A DNA stretch of 64,000 nt from Amycolatopsis sp. CA-126428 (GCF_002904335.1 NZ_PPHF01000169.1:1-64000), one strand, 5' to 3'. Counted from the stretch's first letter, positions 44,361-54,173 are shown. Made by a program: numbers and translations. Notes: a model not told the origin generated them from the letters alone.

Positions 44361-45719
44361 GTGAAGAAGGGGACCACCTACCGCTGCGCGAGCTGTGGGT
44401 ACGAAGCGGCCAAGTGGCTGGGCCGGTGTCCGGAGTGCCAGGAGTGGGGCTCGCTCGAGGAGCGCGGGGCGCCGGTCAAGCCGGCGATCCAGCGCGTCGC
44501 GGCCGGGGCGCCGAGCGCGCCCGCGCGGCCGATCGGCGAGGTCGACGTCGAAGCGGCGCGAGCCCGGCGCACCGGTGTCCCGGAGCTCGACCGGGTGCTC
44601 GGCGGCGGCCTGGTGCCCGGCGCGGTGGTGCTGCTCGCGGGTGAGCCGGGTGTCGGCAAGTCGACCCTGCTGCTCGAGGTCGCCTACCAGTGGGCGAAGA
44701 CGGTCGACCGGTCCCTCTACGTCACCGGCGAGGAGTCCGCGGGCCAGGTCCGGTTGCGCGCCGAGCGAACGGGCAACGTCCACGACCGGATGTATCTGGC
44801 CGCCGAGAGCGACCTTTCGGCCATCCTCGGGCACGTCGACGACGTCAAACCCGGGGTGCTGATCGTCGACTCCGTCCAGACCATGGCGTCCCCGCAGGTC
44901 GACGGCTCACCCGGCGGCGTGACACAGGTCCGCGCGGTGACGTCCGGGCTGGTCGCGCTGGCCAAGGAGCGCGGGCTGCCGGTGGTGCTGGTGGGGCACG
45001 TCACGAAGGACGGCTCGGTGGCCGGCCCGCGCGTGCTGGAGCACCTGGTGGACGTCGTGCTGCAGTTCGAGGGCGACAAGCACTCGACCTTGCGGATGCT
45101 CCGCGGCATCAAGAACCGGTTCGGCGCGTCCGACGAGATCGGCTGCTTCGAGCTGCAGGAAGAAGGCATCGTCGGGGTGCCGGACCCGTCGGGGCTGTTC
45201 ATGAGCCACACGGCCGAGCCGGTGTCCGGCACGGCGATCACGGTGTCGATGGAGGGCAAGCGGCCGATGCTGGGCGAGGTCCAGGCGCTGGTCTCGGCCA
45301 CCGCGGCGCCCCAGCCGCGGCGCGCGGTCAGCGGCCTCGACTCCGCGCGGGTGGCGATGGTCCTGGCGGTGCTGGAGAAGCGCGGCGGCCTGAAGCTCGG
45401 CGACAAGGACGTCTACGCGGCCACGGTCGGCGGCATGAAGATCACCGAACCGGGCATCGACCTGGCGCTGGTGCTGGCGCTGACGTCGAGTTTCGAAGAC
45501 GTCGCCCTTTCGCCGCGGCTCGTCTCGGTGGGCGAGGTCGGGCTGGCCGGGGAGATCCGGCGCGTGCCGAGCGTGGGCCGCCGCCTGGCGGAGGCGGCCC
45601 GGCTCGGGTTCACGCACGCGCTGGTCCCGCCGGACTCGGGCAAGCCGCCCGCCGGGATCCGGGTCCTGGAGGTGGCGAACGTCGCGGACGCGCTGAACGC
45701 GGCCGGGCACGCGCGCTGA
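44361..45719 (+). CDS. radA: DNA repair protein RadA
   Basis: This 452-residue RecA-like helicase aids recombination branch migration. It has an N-terminal zinc finger C-x2-C then C-x2-C (YRCASCGYEAAK, RCPECQEWG), Walker A GEPGVGKSTLL, the RadA-specific KNRFG in IKNRFGASDEIG, and a Lon-like C-terminal domain with GGMKITEPGIDLAL. Start is GTG at 44361. The stop abuts the stop of the convergent gene (TGATCA). In many actinobacteria disA follows radA; here it does not. Confidence 0.97.
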   Translation: MKKGTTYRCASCGYEAAKWLGRCPECQEWGSLEERGAPVKPAIQRVAAGAPSAPARPIGEVDVEAARARRTGVPELDRVLGGGLVPGAVVLLAGEPGVGKSTLLLEVAYQWAKTVDRSLYVTGEESAGQVRLRAERTGNVHDRMYLAAESDLSAILGHVDDVKPGVLIVDSVQTMASPQVDGSPGGVTQVRAVTSGLVALAKERGLPVVLVGHVTKDGSVAGPRVLEHLVDVVLQFEGDKHSTLRMLRGIKNRFGASDEIGCFELQEEGIVGVPDPSGLFMSHTAEPVSGTAITVSMEGKRPMLGEVQALVSATAAPQPRRAVSGLDSARVAMVLAVLEKRGGLKLGDKDVYAATVGGMKITEPGIDLALVLALTSSFEDVALSPRLVSVGEVGLAGEIRRVPSVGRRLAEAARLGFTHALVPPDSGKPPAGIRVLEVANVADALNAAGHAR

Positions 45720-46775
45720 TCACCCCGAGGTCCGCGTGATGGCGTAGGAGTACTGCGTGTCCGGGGCATCGGGCCGGTTCGGGGCGAGGGGGAACCGGGT
45801 CGTCGTGGGGTTCGGCGGGGGCACGCTGCTCGGTGGCGGGTTCAGCGGTGTCTCCTTGTTGCGGATCGCCGCCGGGGTCGGCGCGCTGTCCGCGGCCAGC
45901 AGGCGCGCCGTCGCCGGGTCGAGGAACAACCGCAGCCCGGAGTCCTTGGCGACGTAGACGGCAGCCTGCCGCTGGTCCGGCAGCGTCCAGTGGGGCACGA
46001 CGAAGATGCCCGGGAAGTTCGCGAGCGCGTCGCGCAACGCGAGCCGGACGTCCGGCCGGAGCAGGCCGGTTTCCAGCACGCTCCGGACCATGCCGAGCGC
46101 CTCCGTGGCGGAGTGCAGCCGCCCTTTGCGGGGGTCGTCGACGTCGAGTGTGTCCGAGGTCAGCCGCCCGACCAGCTTTTGCCGGTCGGGGGCCAGCGAG
46201 GCCACGAACGCCGCGTCGGGGGTCAGCCAGTTCAGGTAGTGCTGCGCGGCGAACACCCCGCCCGGCCCGTACTCGTCGATGGGGCTGGGCAGCGGTTCGG
46301 ACTTGCCGTCCGCCCAGCGGCCCGTCAGCGTCGTGCGCCGGTGCCACACGCCGTCGGGATCGGCCGGGATCCAGAGCTCGATCCGGCGCTGGGCCTTGGT
46401 CATGAACCCGTTGCCGGTCTGCGTCACCCAGTCGCGCATCTCCGTGTAGTGGAACTCGCCGGGCGCGAGCGGGCGGTCGAGGTCGGGGAGCTCGGCGGCG
46501 GGCCGTGCCGTCTCCAGCGGGTCCGGCGTCCACACGGCGGCGGCGACGCCGAGCCCGCCGACCAGGGTGACGACGGCCGCGGCCACCGCGAGCCACCGCC
46601 ACGCCCCGGTCCGGCGCGACCCGGCGGCCGGCGCCTCCTCACCCCCGGCCGCCGCGAGCAGGGACGCGCGGGCGAAGGCGAGCCCGTCGCCCGGGCCGAC
46701 GTCGCTGTTCAGGTCCGCCAGCGCCGCGTCGAGTTCGGTTTCGGACCAGATCTTCCGGACGTTGTCTTCACGCAA
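45720..46775 (-). CDS. CU044_5270-type membrane protein paired with an ECF sigma factor
   Basis: This 351-residue protein has about 65 cytoplasmic N-terminal residues (IWSETELDAALADLNSD), one transmembrane helix (WLAVAAAVVTLVGGLGVAAA) and a large external domain (FHYTEMRDWVTQTGNGF). This layout is that of the actinobacterial CU044_5270 family, usually co-encoded with ECF sigma factors. Start is TTG at 46775 because AGGAGG precedes it and it overlaps the sigma gene by eight bases. It may act as a membrane regulator of the sigma factor, but there is no zinc anti-sigma motif. Confidence 0.75.
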   Translation of the reverse strand: MREDNVRKIWSETELDAALADLNSDVGPGDGLAFARASLLAAAGGEEAPAAGSRRTGAWRWLAVAAAVVTLVGGLGVAAAVWTPDPLETARPAAELPDLDRPLAPGEFHYTEMRDWVTQTGNGFMTKAQRRIELWIPADPDGVWHRRTTLTGRWADGKSEPLPSPIDEYGPGGVFAAQHYLNWLTPDAAFVASLAPDRQKLVGRLTSDTLDVDDPRKGRLHSATEALGMVRSVLETGLLRPDVRLALRDALANFPGIFVVPHWTLPDQRQAAVYVAKDSGLRLFLDPATARLLAADSAPTPAAIRNKETPLNPPPSSVPPPNPTTTRFPLAPNRPDAPDTQYSYAITRTSG

Positions 46776-47361
46776 GGTCCTGCACCTCCTCTTGGGCCGG
46801 GGCGTTCGTCCTGAGCCAGCGTCTGATCCGGTGCAACCGCGACCGGACCGTACCGGGCGGTATCCCGAGGGCCTCGGCGACCTCGCCCGGCTCCAGCCCG
46901 GCCCACGACACGAGCAGCAGCGTGTCGCGGTCGGCCGGGCTGAGCCGGGCCAGCGCGCCGGCCAGCTGCGCGGCCCGCACCTGGGCGTCGACCTGCTCGG
47001 CGACGCGGCCGTCGTGGTTCGCGTGACTGACTTCGCCGGTCCGGGCGAGCCGGGCGGTGGCCTGCAGCCCGCGCAGTTCGGATCGCACGTGGTGGCGCAG
47101 CAGGTTGGTGGCGATGCCGTAGAGCCACGACCGGGCGGTACCCAGCTCGGGCCGGTAGGTCTCGCGCCGCCGCAACGCGACCAGGAAGGTCTCGGCGACG
47201 AGATCGTTCGCCGGTTCCGCCCCGACGCGGCGCGCGAGGTACCGCCGCAGCTGCGCGGCATGGGCGTCGAAGAGCCGCCCGAACGCCGGCCCGGGCTCGG
47301 GTCCGCCCAGGTCCGGGCGGTCGGGCCCCCAGCGCTCCGAACCCTCGTGGATCACCTGCAT
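46768..47361 (-). CDS. ECF-type RNA polymerase sigma factor
   Basis: This 197-residue protein has region 2 (FGRLFDAHAAQLRRYLARRV, DLVAETFLVALRR, ARSWLYGIATNLLRHH) and region 4 (LSPADRDTLLLVSWAGLEPG, IPPGTVRSRLHRIRRWLR). It should direct polymerase to a small regulon, likely including its own operon. The next gene overlaps it by eight bases. The trigger is unknown. No auto-regulated promoter pair can be named from the sequence. Confidence 0.92.
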   Translation of the reverse strand: MQVIHEGSERWGPDRPDLGGPEPGPAFGRLFDAHAAQLRRYLARRVGAEPANDLVAETFLVALRRRETYRPELGTARSWLYGIATNLLRHHVRSELRGLQATARLARTGEVSHANHDGRVAEQVDAQVRAAQLAGALARLSPADRDTLLLVSWAGLEPGEVAEALGIPPGTVRSRLHRIRRWLRTNAPAQEEVQDLA

Positions 47362-47403
47362 GCCCCCAGTTGCCCGCAGGCGCCGACAGCGTTCACGGCG
47401 AAG

Positions 47404-48702
47404 CTAGACGCCCAGCAGGCCCCAGTAGATCGCCCACGGGACGAACACCACGCCCCCGGCCAAGAGGACGCCGAGCCGGGGGCCGCGGTTGCGCCACCAC
47501 GCCACCGCTGTGCCGATGGTGGCCGCCACCGCGCCCAGCGACAGCAGCTGCAACGCCAGCCACGGCAGCGGGCGGCCGGCGACGACCGGGCCCAGGCCCT
47601 TGCCCATCGACAGCTGGATCAGCACGTCGACGACCAGGAAGCCGAGCACGGCGAGCAGCCCGGTCGCCGACAGCCAGCGGGCCGGCCGTGCCGCGGGGCC
47701 GCGCCGGAACAGCGGGTACCAGGCGAACGCCACCAGCAGGAACACCGGCACGGCGAGCTGCAGCCACGTCGGCTCGTACCAGGCGAGCGGCGTCACGGCG
47801 GTGCTCGGCCGGTCCTGTACCGGTGGCGCGTCGGCGGTGGAGACCGCGGGCGGGTGGTTCACCCAGCTGCCCACCAGTTCGAGGTAGCCGGGTGCGTACC
47901 CGGGCAGCTTGTCGAAGCCGTCGGTGGTCCGGCGCAGCTGGTGCTGCGCGTCCGGGAAGACCCGCAACGTGTGGTGCGCCACCGATTCCCGGAAGATCCG
48001 GACCGCTTCACCGGGCGGGGTCAGGATGTCCTTCGCGCCCCACAACCCGAGCACCGGCTGCCGCAGGCTCGTCAGCACCGGCACCGGGTCGTAGTGCGCT
48101 TCCGGGAACACCCCGGCGCCGGCGAGCTGACGCAGCATCGCCGACGCCATCCGCACGATCGAGCCGTCCATGCCCAGCCGCCGGAACTGGTTCTCGACGG
48201 CCCACGCCTGCTGCCGCGACGGCTCGACACCGTTCGCGCCCAGCGTCACCACGAAGGCGACGTCCGACGAACGCGATGCCGCCAGTGGTGCCACCCAGCC
48301 GCCTTCGCTCAACCCCCACACGCCGACCCGCGCCGGATCGACGTCGGATCGCTTGCGCAGCACGGAAACCGCGGCCAATGCGTCGTCCGCGAGGGTCGAG
48401 TACGAGCGTTCGAACTGTGAATAGCCGTCCGTGCGCTTGTCGTAGATGAGGGTCGCGATGCCTTGCCGCGCAAAGGCTTCCGCCTGTTCGCGGTAGTCCT
48501 CCCGGCTGTGCGCCCCCGAGCCGTGGACCATCACCAGGCCCGGCAGTTTCGTCCCGCCGGGTGGTGCGATGACGGTGCCGTGCAAGGTCACCCCGCCGTT
48601 GGCGAACGTCACGTCGTCGTTGGTCACGGACGCCGCCGACGCCGGTGGCGCCAGCGCCGTGACCGCCAGGATCACCCCGGCCAGTAGAACCGCTTTTCGC
48701 AT
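47404..48702 (-). CDS. Exported alpha/beta hydrolase with C-terminal membrane region
   Basis: This 432-residue protein has a signal peptide (LLAGVILAVTALAPPASAA). An alpha/beta hydrolase domain follows: oxyanion VMVHGSGAHSRED, nucleophile GVWGLSEGGWVAPLA, acid LWGAKDILTPPGE, histidine DAQHQLR. After residue 310 come four hydrophobic helices (for example LAVPVFLLVAFAWYPLF). The catalytic domain is outside, tethered by the C-terminal bundle. It lies 20 bases downstream of an ArsR-like regulator gene on the same strand, so the two form an operon. Confidence 0.82.
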   Translation of the reverse strand: MRKAVLLAGVILAVTALAPPASAASVTNDDVTFANGGVTLHGTVIAPPGGTKLPGLVMVHGSGAHSREDYREQAEAFARQGIATLIYDKRTDGYSQFERSYSTLADDALAAVSVLRKRSDVDPARVGVWGLSEGGWVAPLAASRSSDVAFVVTLGANGVEPSRQQAWAVENQFRRLGMDGSIVRMASAMLRQLAGAGVFPEAHYDPVPVLTSLRQPVLGLWGAKDILTPPGEAVRIFRESVAHHTLRVFPDAQHQLRRTTDGFDKLPGYAPGYLELVGSWVNHPPAVSTADAPPVQDRPSTAVTPLAWYEPTWLQLAVPVFLLVAFAWYPLFRRGPAARPARWLSATGLLAVLGFLVVDVLIQLSMGKGLGPVVAGRPLPWLALQLLSLGAVAATIGTAVAWWRNRGPRLGVLLAGGVVFVPWAIYWGLLGV

Positions 48703-48722
48703 GGAAATCCCCCTGTGTCATG

Positions 48723-49301
48723 TCATTCCCCTGGATCCGGGAAGGCGAGCCAGCGCACGAGCACGCGCCGCGCTTCCGGTGACCGGTCGCCTGACCGGTC
48801 GCCTTCGGTCCGCCAGTACCGGCGGAACAGCTCCATGTAGTCCTGCCAGAACTGCTGCAGCTCCTCTTCGGTGAGCCACGTGCCGCCGCGCGCGAAGAGC
48901 AGCGCGTCCGGCCAGCCGCCGGGCAGCTCCTCGCGCTGTTCCGCGAACCGGTTGAGCTTTTCGAGGTCGTCCTCGAACCCCTGCCGCTGCATGTCGTCGA
49001 ACAGCATCCGGGATTCGGCGCTCTGCTCACTGCGGCGCGGCCAGCGGATGTCCCGCCGCCGCGTCCGCCACCACCGTTCCTTGCCCCGCGCGAGCTCCGG
49101 GACGTCCTCGACGAACCCGAAGCGAGCCAGCTCCCGCAGGTGGTAGCTGGTCGCGCCGGTGTTTTCGCCCAGGGCTTGGGCGAGTTTCGTGGCGGTCGCC
49201 GGGCCGGCCGACAACACGCCGAGGATCCGGCGGCGCAGCGGGTGGGTGACGGCCTTGAGGGCGTCCGGGTCGAGCTCTTCCGGTGGTGGAGCGCTGGTCA
49301 T
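48723..49301 (-). CDS. ArsR-type winged-helix transcriptional regulator
   Basis: This 192-residue protein has a winged-helix domain in residues 12-75 (LKAVTHPLRRRILGVLSAGP, then ALGENTGATSYHLRELARFG) and a longer C-terminal domain than metal-sensing ArsR proteins. No cysteine metal site is visible. It precedes the hydrolase gene and probably controls it. GGAG lies a few bases before the ATG. Confidence 0.87.
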   Translation of the reverse strand: MTSAPPPEELDPDALKAVTHPLRRRILGVLSAGPATATKLAQALGENTGATSYHLRELARFGFVEDVPELARGKERWWRTRRRDIRWPRRSEQSAESRMLFDDMQRQGFEDDLEKLNRFAEQREELPGGWPDALLFARGGTWLTEEELQQFWQDYMELFRRYWRTEGDRSGDRSPEARRVLVRWLAFPDPGE

Positions 49302-49409
49302 GGCTCCACGGTAGCCGTGCAGAGAAGATTGTGCAAAGAAAGTTCTGCAACTTGGCGCAGGCCGGTGCCCGAGAAGGTTCAGCGAGGTGCTGATTTGTCT
49401 ACAGTGGAC

Positions 49410-49937
49410 TTACCAGATCGGGTGGTCGCTGTACTTCCTGAGCGTCTGCACGGACGGCCGCAGGTAGAGCATCCCGCCCAGGAACCCCATGGTGGCGAAG
49501 GCGAGCGTCGAGAACGTCGTCAGCAGGTCGGGTGCCCGCAGTTCCGGGGTGTCGCGCCACACCCGGAAGACGATCGGCACCGCGAAGGCGCCGAAGATCA
49601 GCACCAGCGTCAGGACGTAGGTGAGCAGCAGCGCGCTGCGGGTCGCTTCGGCGCTGGCCACCACGAGGTAGTCGCCGCGCAGGCAGCGGCGGCAGGTCAG
49701 CACCAGGACCGCGATCGCCAGCACGCCCAGCGGCGGCAGCGCCGTGGCGGCCTTGCCGAGCAGTGTGTCCGGGAACGCGTGGCCGTGCACGATGCCCTGC
49801 AGGTACGTCGTCAGCCCGAACAGCAGCACCATGCCGGCGATCATCGAGCAGCCGACGACCACCGACCCCCAGCGCACCCGGTCAGCGAAGCGGGGCGGCA
49901 GCGGCACGAACTCGACCTGGCCGAACGTCCCCTGCAC
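49410..49937 (-). CDS. Four-helix membrane protein, unknown function
   Basis: This 175-residue protein has four hydrophobic helices (for example VVVGCSMIAGMVLLFGLTTY and ALLLTYVLTLVLIFGAFAVP). Between the second and third is a short loop with two cysteines (LTCRRCLRGD). Start is GTG at 49937, decided by GGAGGTGAGCCG immediately upstream; an upstream in-frame ATG lies inside the neighbouring hairpin. I do not recognise a family. Confidence 0.65.
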   Translation of the reverse strand: MQGTFGQVEFVPLPPRFADRVRWGSVVVGCSMIAGMVLLFGLTTYLQGIVHGHAFPDTLLGKAATALPPLGVLAIAVLVLTCRRCLRGDYLVVASAEATRSALLLTYVLTLVLIFGAFAVPIVFRVWRDTPELRAPDLLTTFSTLAFATMGFLGGMLYLRPSVQTLRKYSDHPIW

Positions 49938-49957
49938 CGGCTCACCTCCAGAACGCA

Positions 49958-50004
49958 CTGAAGGCCACCATAAGGGCACTGGGTGCCGTCATGGTGGCCT
50001 TCAG
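49958..50004 (-). terminator. Hairpin after the OtsB-GH15 gene
   Basis: Perfect 14-base arms CTGAAGGCCACCAT and complement are separated by 19 bases, which contain a smaller GGCAC/GTGCC stem. It lies 21 bases beyond the OtsB-GH15 stop on the minus strand and just before the next gene, so it likely ends the trehalose transcript. Confidence 0.7.
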
Positions 50005-50024
50005 GGGCTTTCGGACCGAAAGGG

Positions 50025-52559
50025 CTAACTGGCCGCCAGCAAGTTGGCGCACCGGATGAGCCCGATGTGGGAATAGGCCTGCGGATGATTGCCCAGCGAC
50101 CGTTCCGCGATCGGGTCGTACTGCTCCGGCAGCAGGCCGGTCGGGCCGGCCGCCGCGACGATCTGGTCGAACAGCTCCTGCGCCTCGGTGCGGCGCCCGG
50201 TGAGCAGGTACGCCTCGATCAGCCACGCCGCGCAGATGTGGAAGCCGCCCTCGCCGCCCGGCAGGCCGTCGTCGCGGCGGTAACGGTACACAGTGGACCC
50301 ACTGCGCAGCTCCGCCTCGATCGCGGTCACCGTCTGCTGGAAGCGCTCGTCGGCCGGGTCGATCAGGCCGGTGAGCCCGACGAACAGCGAGGCCGCGTCG
50401 AGGTCCGTGCCGTCGTAGGCCGTGGTGAACGCCTGGACCTCGTCGTTCCAGCCGTGCGTCAGGACGTCGGCCTTGATCTCCTCGCGCAGGCCGTGCCAGT
50501 TGCCCGGGATCTCCCGGCCGTACTGCTCGCCCAGCTTGATCGCGCGGTCGATCGTCACCCAGCACATGACCCGCGAGTAGACCCGGTGGCGCGGCACGTG
50601 CCGCTCCTCCCAGATCCCGTGGTCCGGCTCGTTCCAGCGCCGCGTCACGGCTTCCGCCATCGCGCGCACCATCTGCCAGTCCTCGTCGCGCAGCTCGTGG
50701 CGCGCCGCCGCGAGCGTCTGCACGAGCTCGACGACCGGGCCGAAGACGTCCAGCTGCACCTGGTGGTTCGCCAGGTTGCCGACCCGGACCGGGCGGGAAC
50801 CGGCATAACCGGGCAGGGATTCGATGACCGCTTCGGCGCCGATGACGCTGCCGGCGAGGGTGTACAGCGGGTGCAGCCGCTCCGGGCCGGCCAGCGTGGC
50901 GAGCACGCCGTGCAGCCACCGCAGGTAGCCCTCGGCCTCCTCGATCGAGCCCAGGTGCACGAGCTCCCGCACGGTCATCGCGGCGTCGCGGATCCAGCAG
51001 TAGCGGTAGTCCCAGTTGCGGACGCCGCCGATCTCCTCCGGCAGCGACGACGTCGCCGCCGCCAGCACGCCACCGGTGTCGGTGTTGACCAGGCCGCGCA
51101 GCGTCAGCGCGGACCGCAGCACCAGGTCGGTCTGCACCTTGGGCAGCTGCAGCTTCGACGTCCACTCGCTCCAGTAGCGGCCCGCGCGGTCCCGGCGTTC
51201 CACTTCGGACAGTTCGTGCGGGCCGAGGTCCGTGGTGCCGCAGCGCAGCTCCAGCACGACCGGCCGGGTCGGTGTCGGCTGCACCAGCGCGGACGCGGTG
51301 TCGTGCAGGCCGTCGGAGGTGATGGTCCACTCCACGCCCGGCGAGTACAGCACGAACGGCTCCGACGTGCCGAGCACCCGGACGCCGCCTTCGGTGACCT
51401 CGAGCTTCACCGGCACGCCGCCGAACTCGGGGCGCGGCGCGAACTTGACGCTCGCCGCCGCTTCGCCCGAGATCACGCGCACGAGGTCCGTCCGGTGCGG
51501 CGCGCTCTCCGGCTCGAGGTAGTCGGTGACGAGCAGGCGCGACCAGCGCGTCTCGACCGTCATCGTGTTCGGCAGGTAGCGCTGGCCGAGCGGGAGGCCG
51601 TTGCGGTGCGGCTTGATGGAGAAGTGGCCGGCGCCCTCGCCGCCGAGGAGGTCGGCGAACACCGCGGGCGCGTCCGGCCCGGGGTGGCACAGCCAGGTCA
51701 GCTTGGCGTCCGGCGTCAGCAGCGCGACCGAGCGCTCGTTGGCCAGCAGCGACAGCCGCTCGATCGGCGGGGCCGACTCGCCGTACAGCCAGTTGCGGCG
51801 CTCCTCGAGGAGGAAGCCGAGGACCAGCGCGACGTCCACGGTGTCGGGCACCCGGAACGCGGCGAGGGTCTCCCCGTCGCCGACCTTGATGCCCAGGTCC
51901 GGGCCGGACAGGCGGGCGAACGCCTTCTCGTCGGTGACGTCGTCGCCGAGGAAGATCGCGGCCGTGGCGCCCACCTGGTGGCGGAGGATGTCCAGTGCGT
52001 GGCCTTTGTCCGTTTGGACGACCGCCAGCTCGACCACCTCCTTGCCGTCGGTGGTCGACACGCCCTCCCACGTGGACGGTCCGGAGTGGACGTCCGCGAG
52101 CACGCGGCGGCCCGCCTCGTGCTCGGCGCGCCGGACGTGCACCGCGATGCTCGCCGGCTTGACCTCCAGCGACACGCCCGGGACGTCCAGCACGAGTTGT
52201 TCGAGCTCGGCCTCCAGCCGCCGGTGCAGCCCCCGCGCCTTCTCGTCGAGGGCGTGGATGAAGCCGATGTCGAACTCCGAGCCGTGGCTGCCGACGAGGT
52301 TCACCTCGGACGGCAGCCGGGAGAGCGTGGCCAGGTCACGCAGCGCGCGGCCGGAGATGACCGCCGTGGTGGTCTCGTGCAGGCCGGCGAGCGATCGGAG
52401 GGCCCCGACGGACTCGGGCAACGGGCGTGCCTCGTCCGGGTTGAGCGTGATGGGTGCCAGCGTGCCGTCGTAGTCGCAGGCGACCAGCAGACGCGGAGTA
52501 CGGGCGATCTGGACGATCGCGCGCCGTAGCTCGGCGGGCAGGGCCTCGGCAGTCAACAC
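50025..52559 (-). CDS. otsB: Fused trehalose-6-phosphate phosphatase and GH15 glycosidase
   Basis: In this 844-residue protein, residues 1-250 are an OtsB HAD phosphatase: CDYDGTLAPITL, AVISGRALRDL, FLGDDVTDEKAFARL. Residues about 255-840 form a GH15 domain: VRNWDYRYCWIRDAAMT, ARHELRDEDWQMV and GEGGFHICAAWLIEAYL carry its acid residues. OtsB makes trehalose from its phosphate; mycobacterial GH15 relatives are trehalases, so the fusion could make and cleave trehalose. Alternatively, GH15 acts on another alpha-glucoside. Start is GTG 52559 or TTG 52556; the latter is better spaced from GAGGAGGA. It follows otsA by 34 bases. Confidence 0.88.
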   Translation of the reverse strand: MLTAEALPAELRRAIVQIARTPRLLVACDYDGTLAPITLNPDEARPLPESVGALRSLAGLHETTTAVISGRALRDLATLSRLPSEVNLVGSHGSEFDIGFIHALDEKARGLHRRLEAELEQLVLDVPGVSLEVKPASIAVHVRRAEHEAGRRVLADVHSGPSTWEGVSTTDGKEVVELAVVQTDKGHALDILRHQVGATAAIFLGDDVTDEKAFARLSGPDLGIKVGDGETLAAFRVPDTVDVALVLGFLLEERRNWLYGESAPPIERLSLLANERSVALLTPDAKLTWLCHPGPDAPAVFADLLGGEGAGHFSIKPHRNGLPLGQRYLPNTMTVETRWSRLLVTDYLEPESAPHRTDLVRVISGEAAASVKFAPRPEFGGVPVKLEVTEGGVRVLGTSEPFVLYSPGVEWTITSDGLHDTASALVQPTPTRPVVLELRCGTTDLGPHELSEVERRDRAGRYWSEWTSKLQLPKVQTDLVLRSALTLRGLVNTDTGGVLAAATSSLPEEIGGVRNWDYRYCWIRDAAMTVRELVHLGSIEEAEGYLRWLHGVLATLAGPERLHPLYTLAGSVIGAEAVIESLPGYAGSRPVRVGNLANHQVQLDVFGPVVELVQTLAAARHELRDEDWQMVRAMAEAVTRRWNEPDHGIWEERHVPRHRVYSRVMCWVTIDRAIKLGEQYGREIPGNWHGLREEIKADVLTHGWNDEVQAFTTAYDGTDLDAASLFVGLTGLIDPADERFQQTVTAIEAELRSGSTVYRYRRDDGLPGGEGGFHICAAWLIEAYLLTGRRTEAQELFDQIVAAAGPTGLLPEQYDPIAERSLGNHPQAYSHIGLIRCANLLAAS

Positions 52560-52593
52560 TCCTCCTCAGGAGCTCGTGCATGGGTGCGGACTG

Positions 52594-54036
52594 TCAGTCG
52601 ACTCCTTCGGCACCCAACGCTTGGAGGAACGAGCGCGCCCAACGATCGACATCGTGCGTGAGGACCTGGCGACGCATGGCGCGCATCCGGCGACGGCCCT
52701 CTGCCGGGTCGAGCGTAATGGCAGCCACTAGCGCGTCCTTCACCCCGTCCAGATCGTGGGGGTTCACGAGGAATGCGCTAGAGAGCTCCGCGGCCGCACC
52801 CGCGAACTCGGACAGCACCAGCGCCCCGCCCAGATCGTGCCGCGTGGCGACGTACTCCTTGCACACCAGGTTCATGCCGTCGCGCAGCGGCGTCACCACC
52901 ATGACGTCGGCGGCGGAGAAGAAACCGGCCAGCTCGGTGCGGTCCACGGACTGGTGCAGGTAGTGCACGACCGGGTGGCCGACCCGGGAGAACTCGCCGT
53001 TGATCCGGCCGACCATCTGCTCGATCTCGCCGCGCATCCGCTGGTAGTGCTCGACGCGCTCCCGGCTCGGGGTGGCGAGCTGGACGAACGTGACGTCGTC
53101 CGGCTGCAGGCGGCCCTCGTGCAGCAGCTCGTGCAGCGCCTGCAGCCGCAGGTCGATGCCCTTGGTGTAGTCGAGCCGGTCGACGCCCAGCAGGACCGTC
53201 TTGGGGTTGCCGAGGTCGCGCCGCAGCTGCGCGGCCCGCTCCTGGACGCCCTTGGTGCGGGACAGCTGGTCGAGCCCGGCGGCGTCGATGGAGATCGGGA
53301 AGGCGCCGACCCGGACGGTCCGGTCGCCGACCTGCATGGTGCCCGGCCGCGACCGGACGCCGACCGCACCGCGCGTCGACTCGAGGCCGATCAGCTGGCG
53401 GCACAGCCAGAGGAAGTTCTGCGCGCCGCCGGGACGGTGGAAGCCGACCAGGTCCGCGCCGGTGAGGCCGCGGATGATCGCGGCGCGCCACGGCATCTGC
53501 ATGAACAGCTCGACCGGCGGGAACGGGATGTGCAGGAAGAAGCCGATGCGCAGGTCCGGCCTGAGCTCGCGCAGCATGGCCGGCACCAGCTGGAGCTGGT
53601 AGTCCTGGATCCACACGGTCGCGCCGGGGGCGGCAACCTCGGCGCTGGCCTGGGCGAACCGGCGGTTCACCTTGACGTAGCTGTTCCACCACGCGCGGTC
53701 GAACACCGGGCGCTCGACGACGTCGTGGTAGAGCGGCCAGAGCGTCGCGTTGGAGAAACCTTCGTAGTAGTCGCGGACTTCGTCGGCGCTCAACGAAACC
53801 GGGTGCAGCACCAAGCCGTCGTCGTCGAACTCGTCGACGTCGACGTCGGGCACGCCCGGCCAGCCCACCCAGGCGCCCTTCCTCGACCGCAGGAACGGCT
53901 CGAGCGCCGACACCAGCCCGCCCGGGCTGGCCGTCCACCGGCGTTCGCCCTCGGCGGTGCGTTCGAGGTCCACCGGTAGCCGGTTCGCCACCACGACGAA
54001 ATCGGCCTGGTTCGAGTTCTCCTTCTGGTCACTCAC
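52594..54036 (-). CDS. otsA: Trehalose-6-phosphate synthase
   Basis: This 480-residue GT20 enzyme joins UDP- or GDP-glucose to glucose 6-phosphate. Landmarks are [66 protein letters not shown] and [18 protein letters not shown]. Length is standard. GTG at 54036 is preceded by GAGGAG. It forms an operon with the OtsB-GH15 gene. Confidence 0.97.
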   Translation of the reverse strand: MSDQKENSNQADFVVVANRLPVDLERTAEGERRWTASPGGLVSALEPFLRSRKGAWVGWPGVPDVDVDEFDDDGLVLHPVSLSADEVRDYYEGFSNATLWPLYHDVVERPVFDRAWWNSYVKVNRRFAQASAEVAAPGATVWIQDYQLQLVPAMLRELRPDLRIGFFLHIPFPPVELFMQMPWRAAIIRGLTGADLVGFHRPGGAQNFLWLCRQLIGLESTRGAVGVRSRPGTMQVGDRTVRVGAFPISIDAAGLDQLSRTKGVQERAAQLRRDLGNPKTVLLGVDRLDYTKGIDLRLQALHELLHEGRLQPDDVTFVQLATPSRERVEHYQRMRGEIEQMVGRINGEFSRVGHPVVHYLHQSVDRTELAGFFSAADVMVVTPLRDGMNLVCKEYVATRHDLGGALVLSEFAGAAAELSSAFLVNPHDLDGVKDALVAAITLDPAEGRRRMRAMRRQVLTHDVDRWARSFLQALGAEGVD

Positions 54037-54173
54037 GTCGCCTGCTCCTCGCGTCTGGGTCGCGGCCCCAGAGTGAAACCCTATCGCGTGAGCGATGAAC
54101 AGCCGGTGACCGCTATGTTACTCCGCCGATGCCCCCGCCACCGCCCTCAACGGAGGCACTTCGTGCCGCTCTG

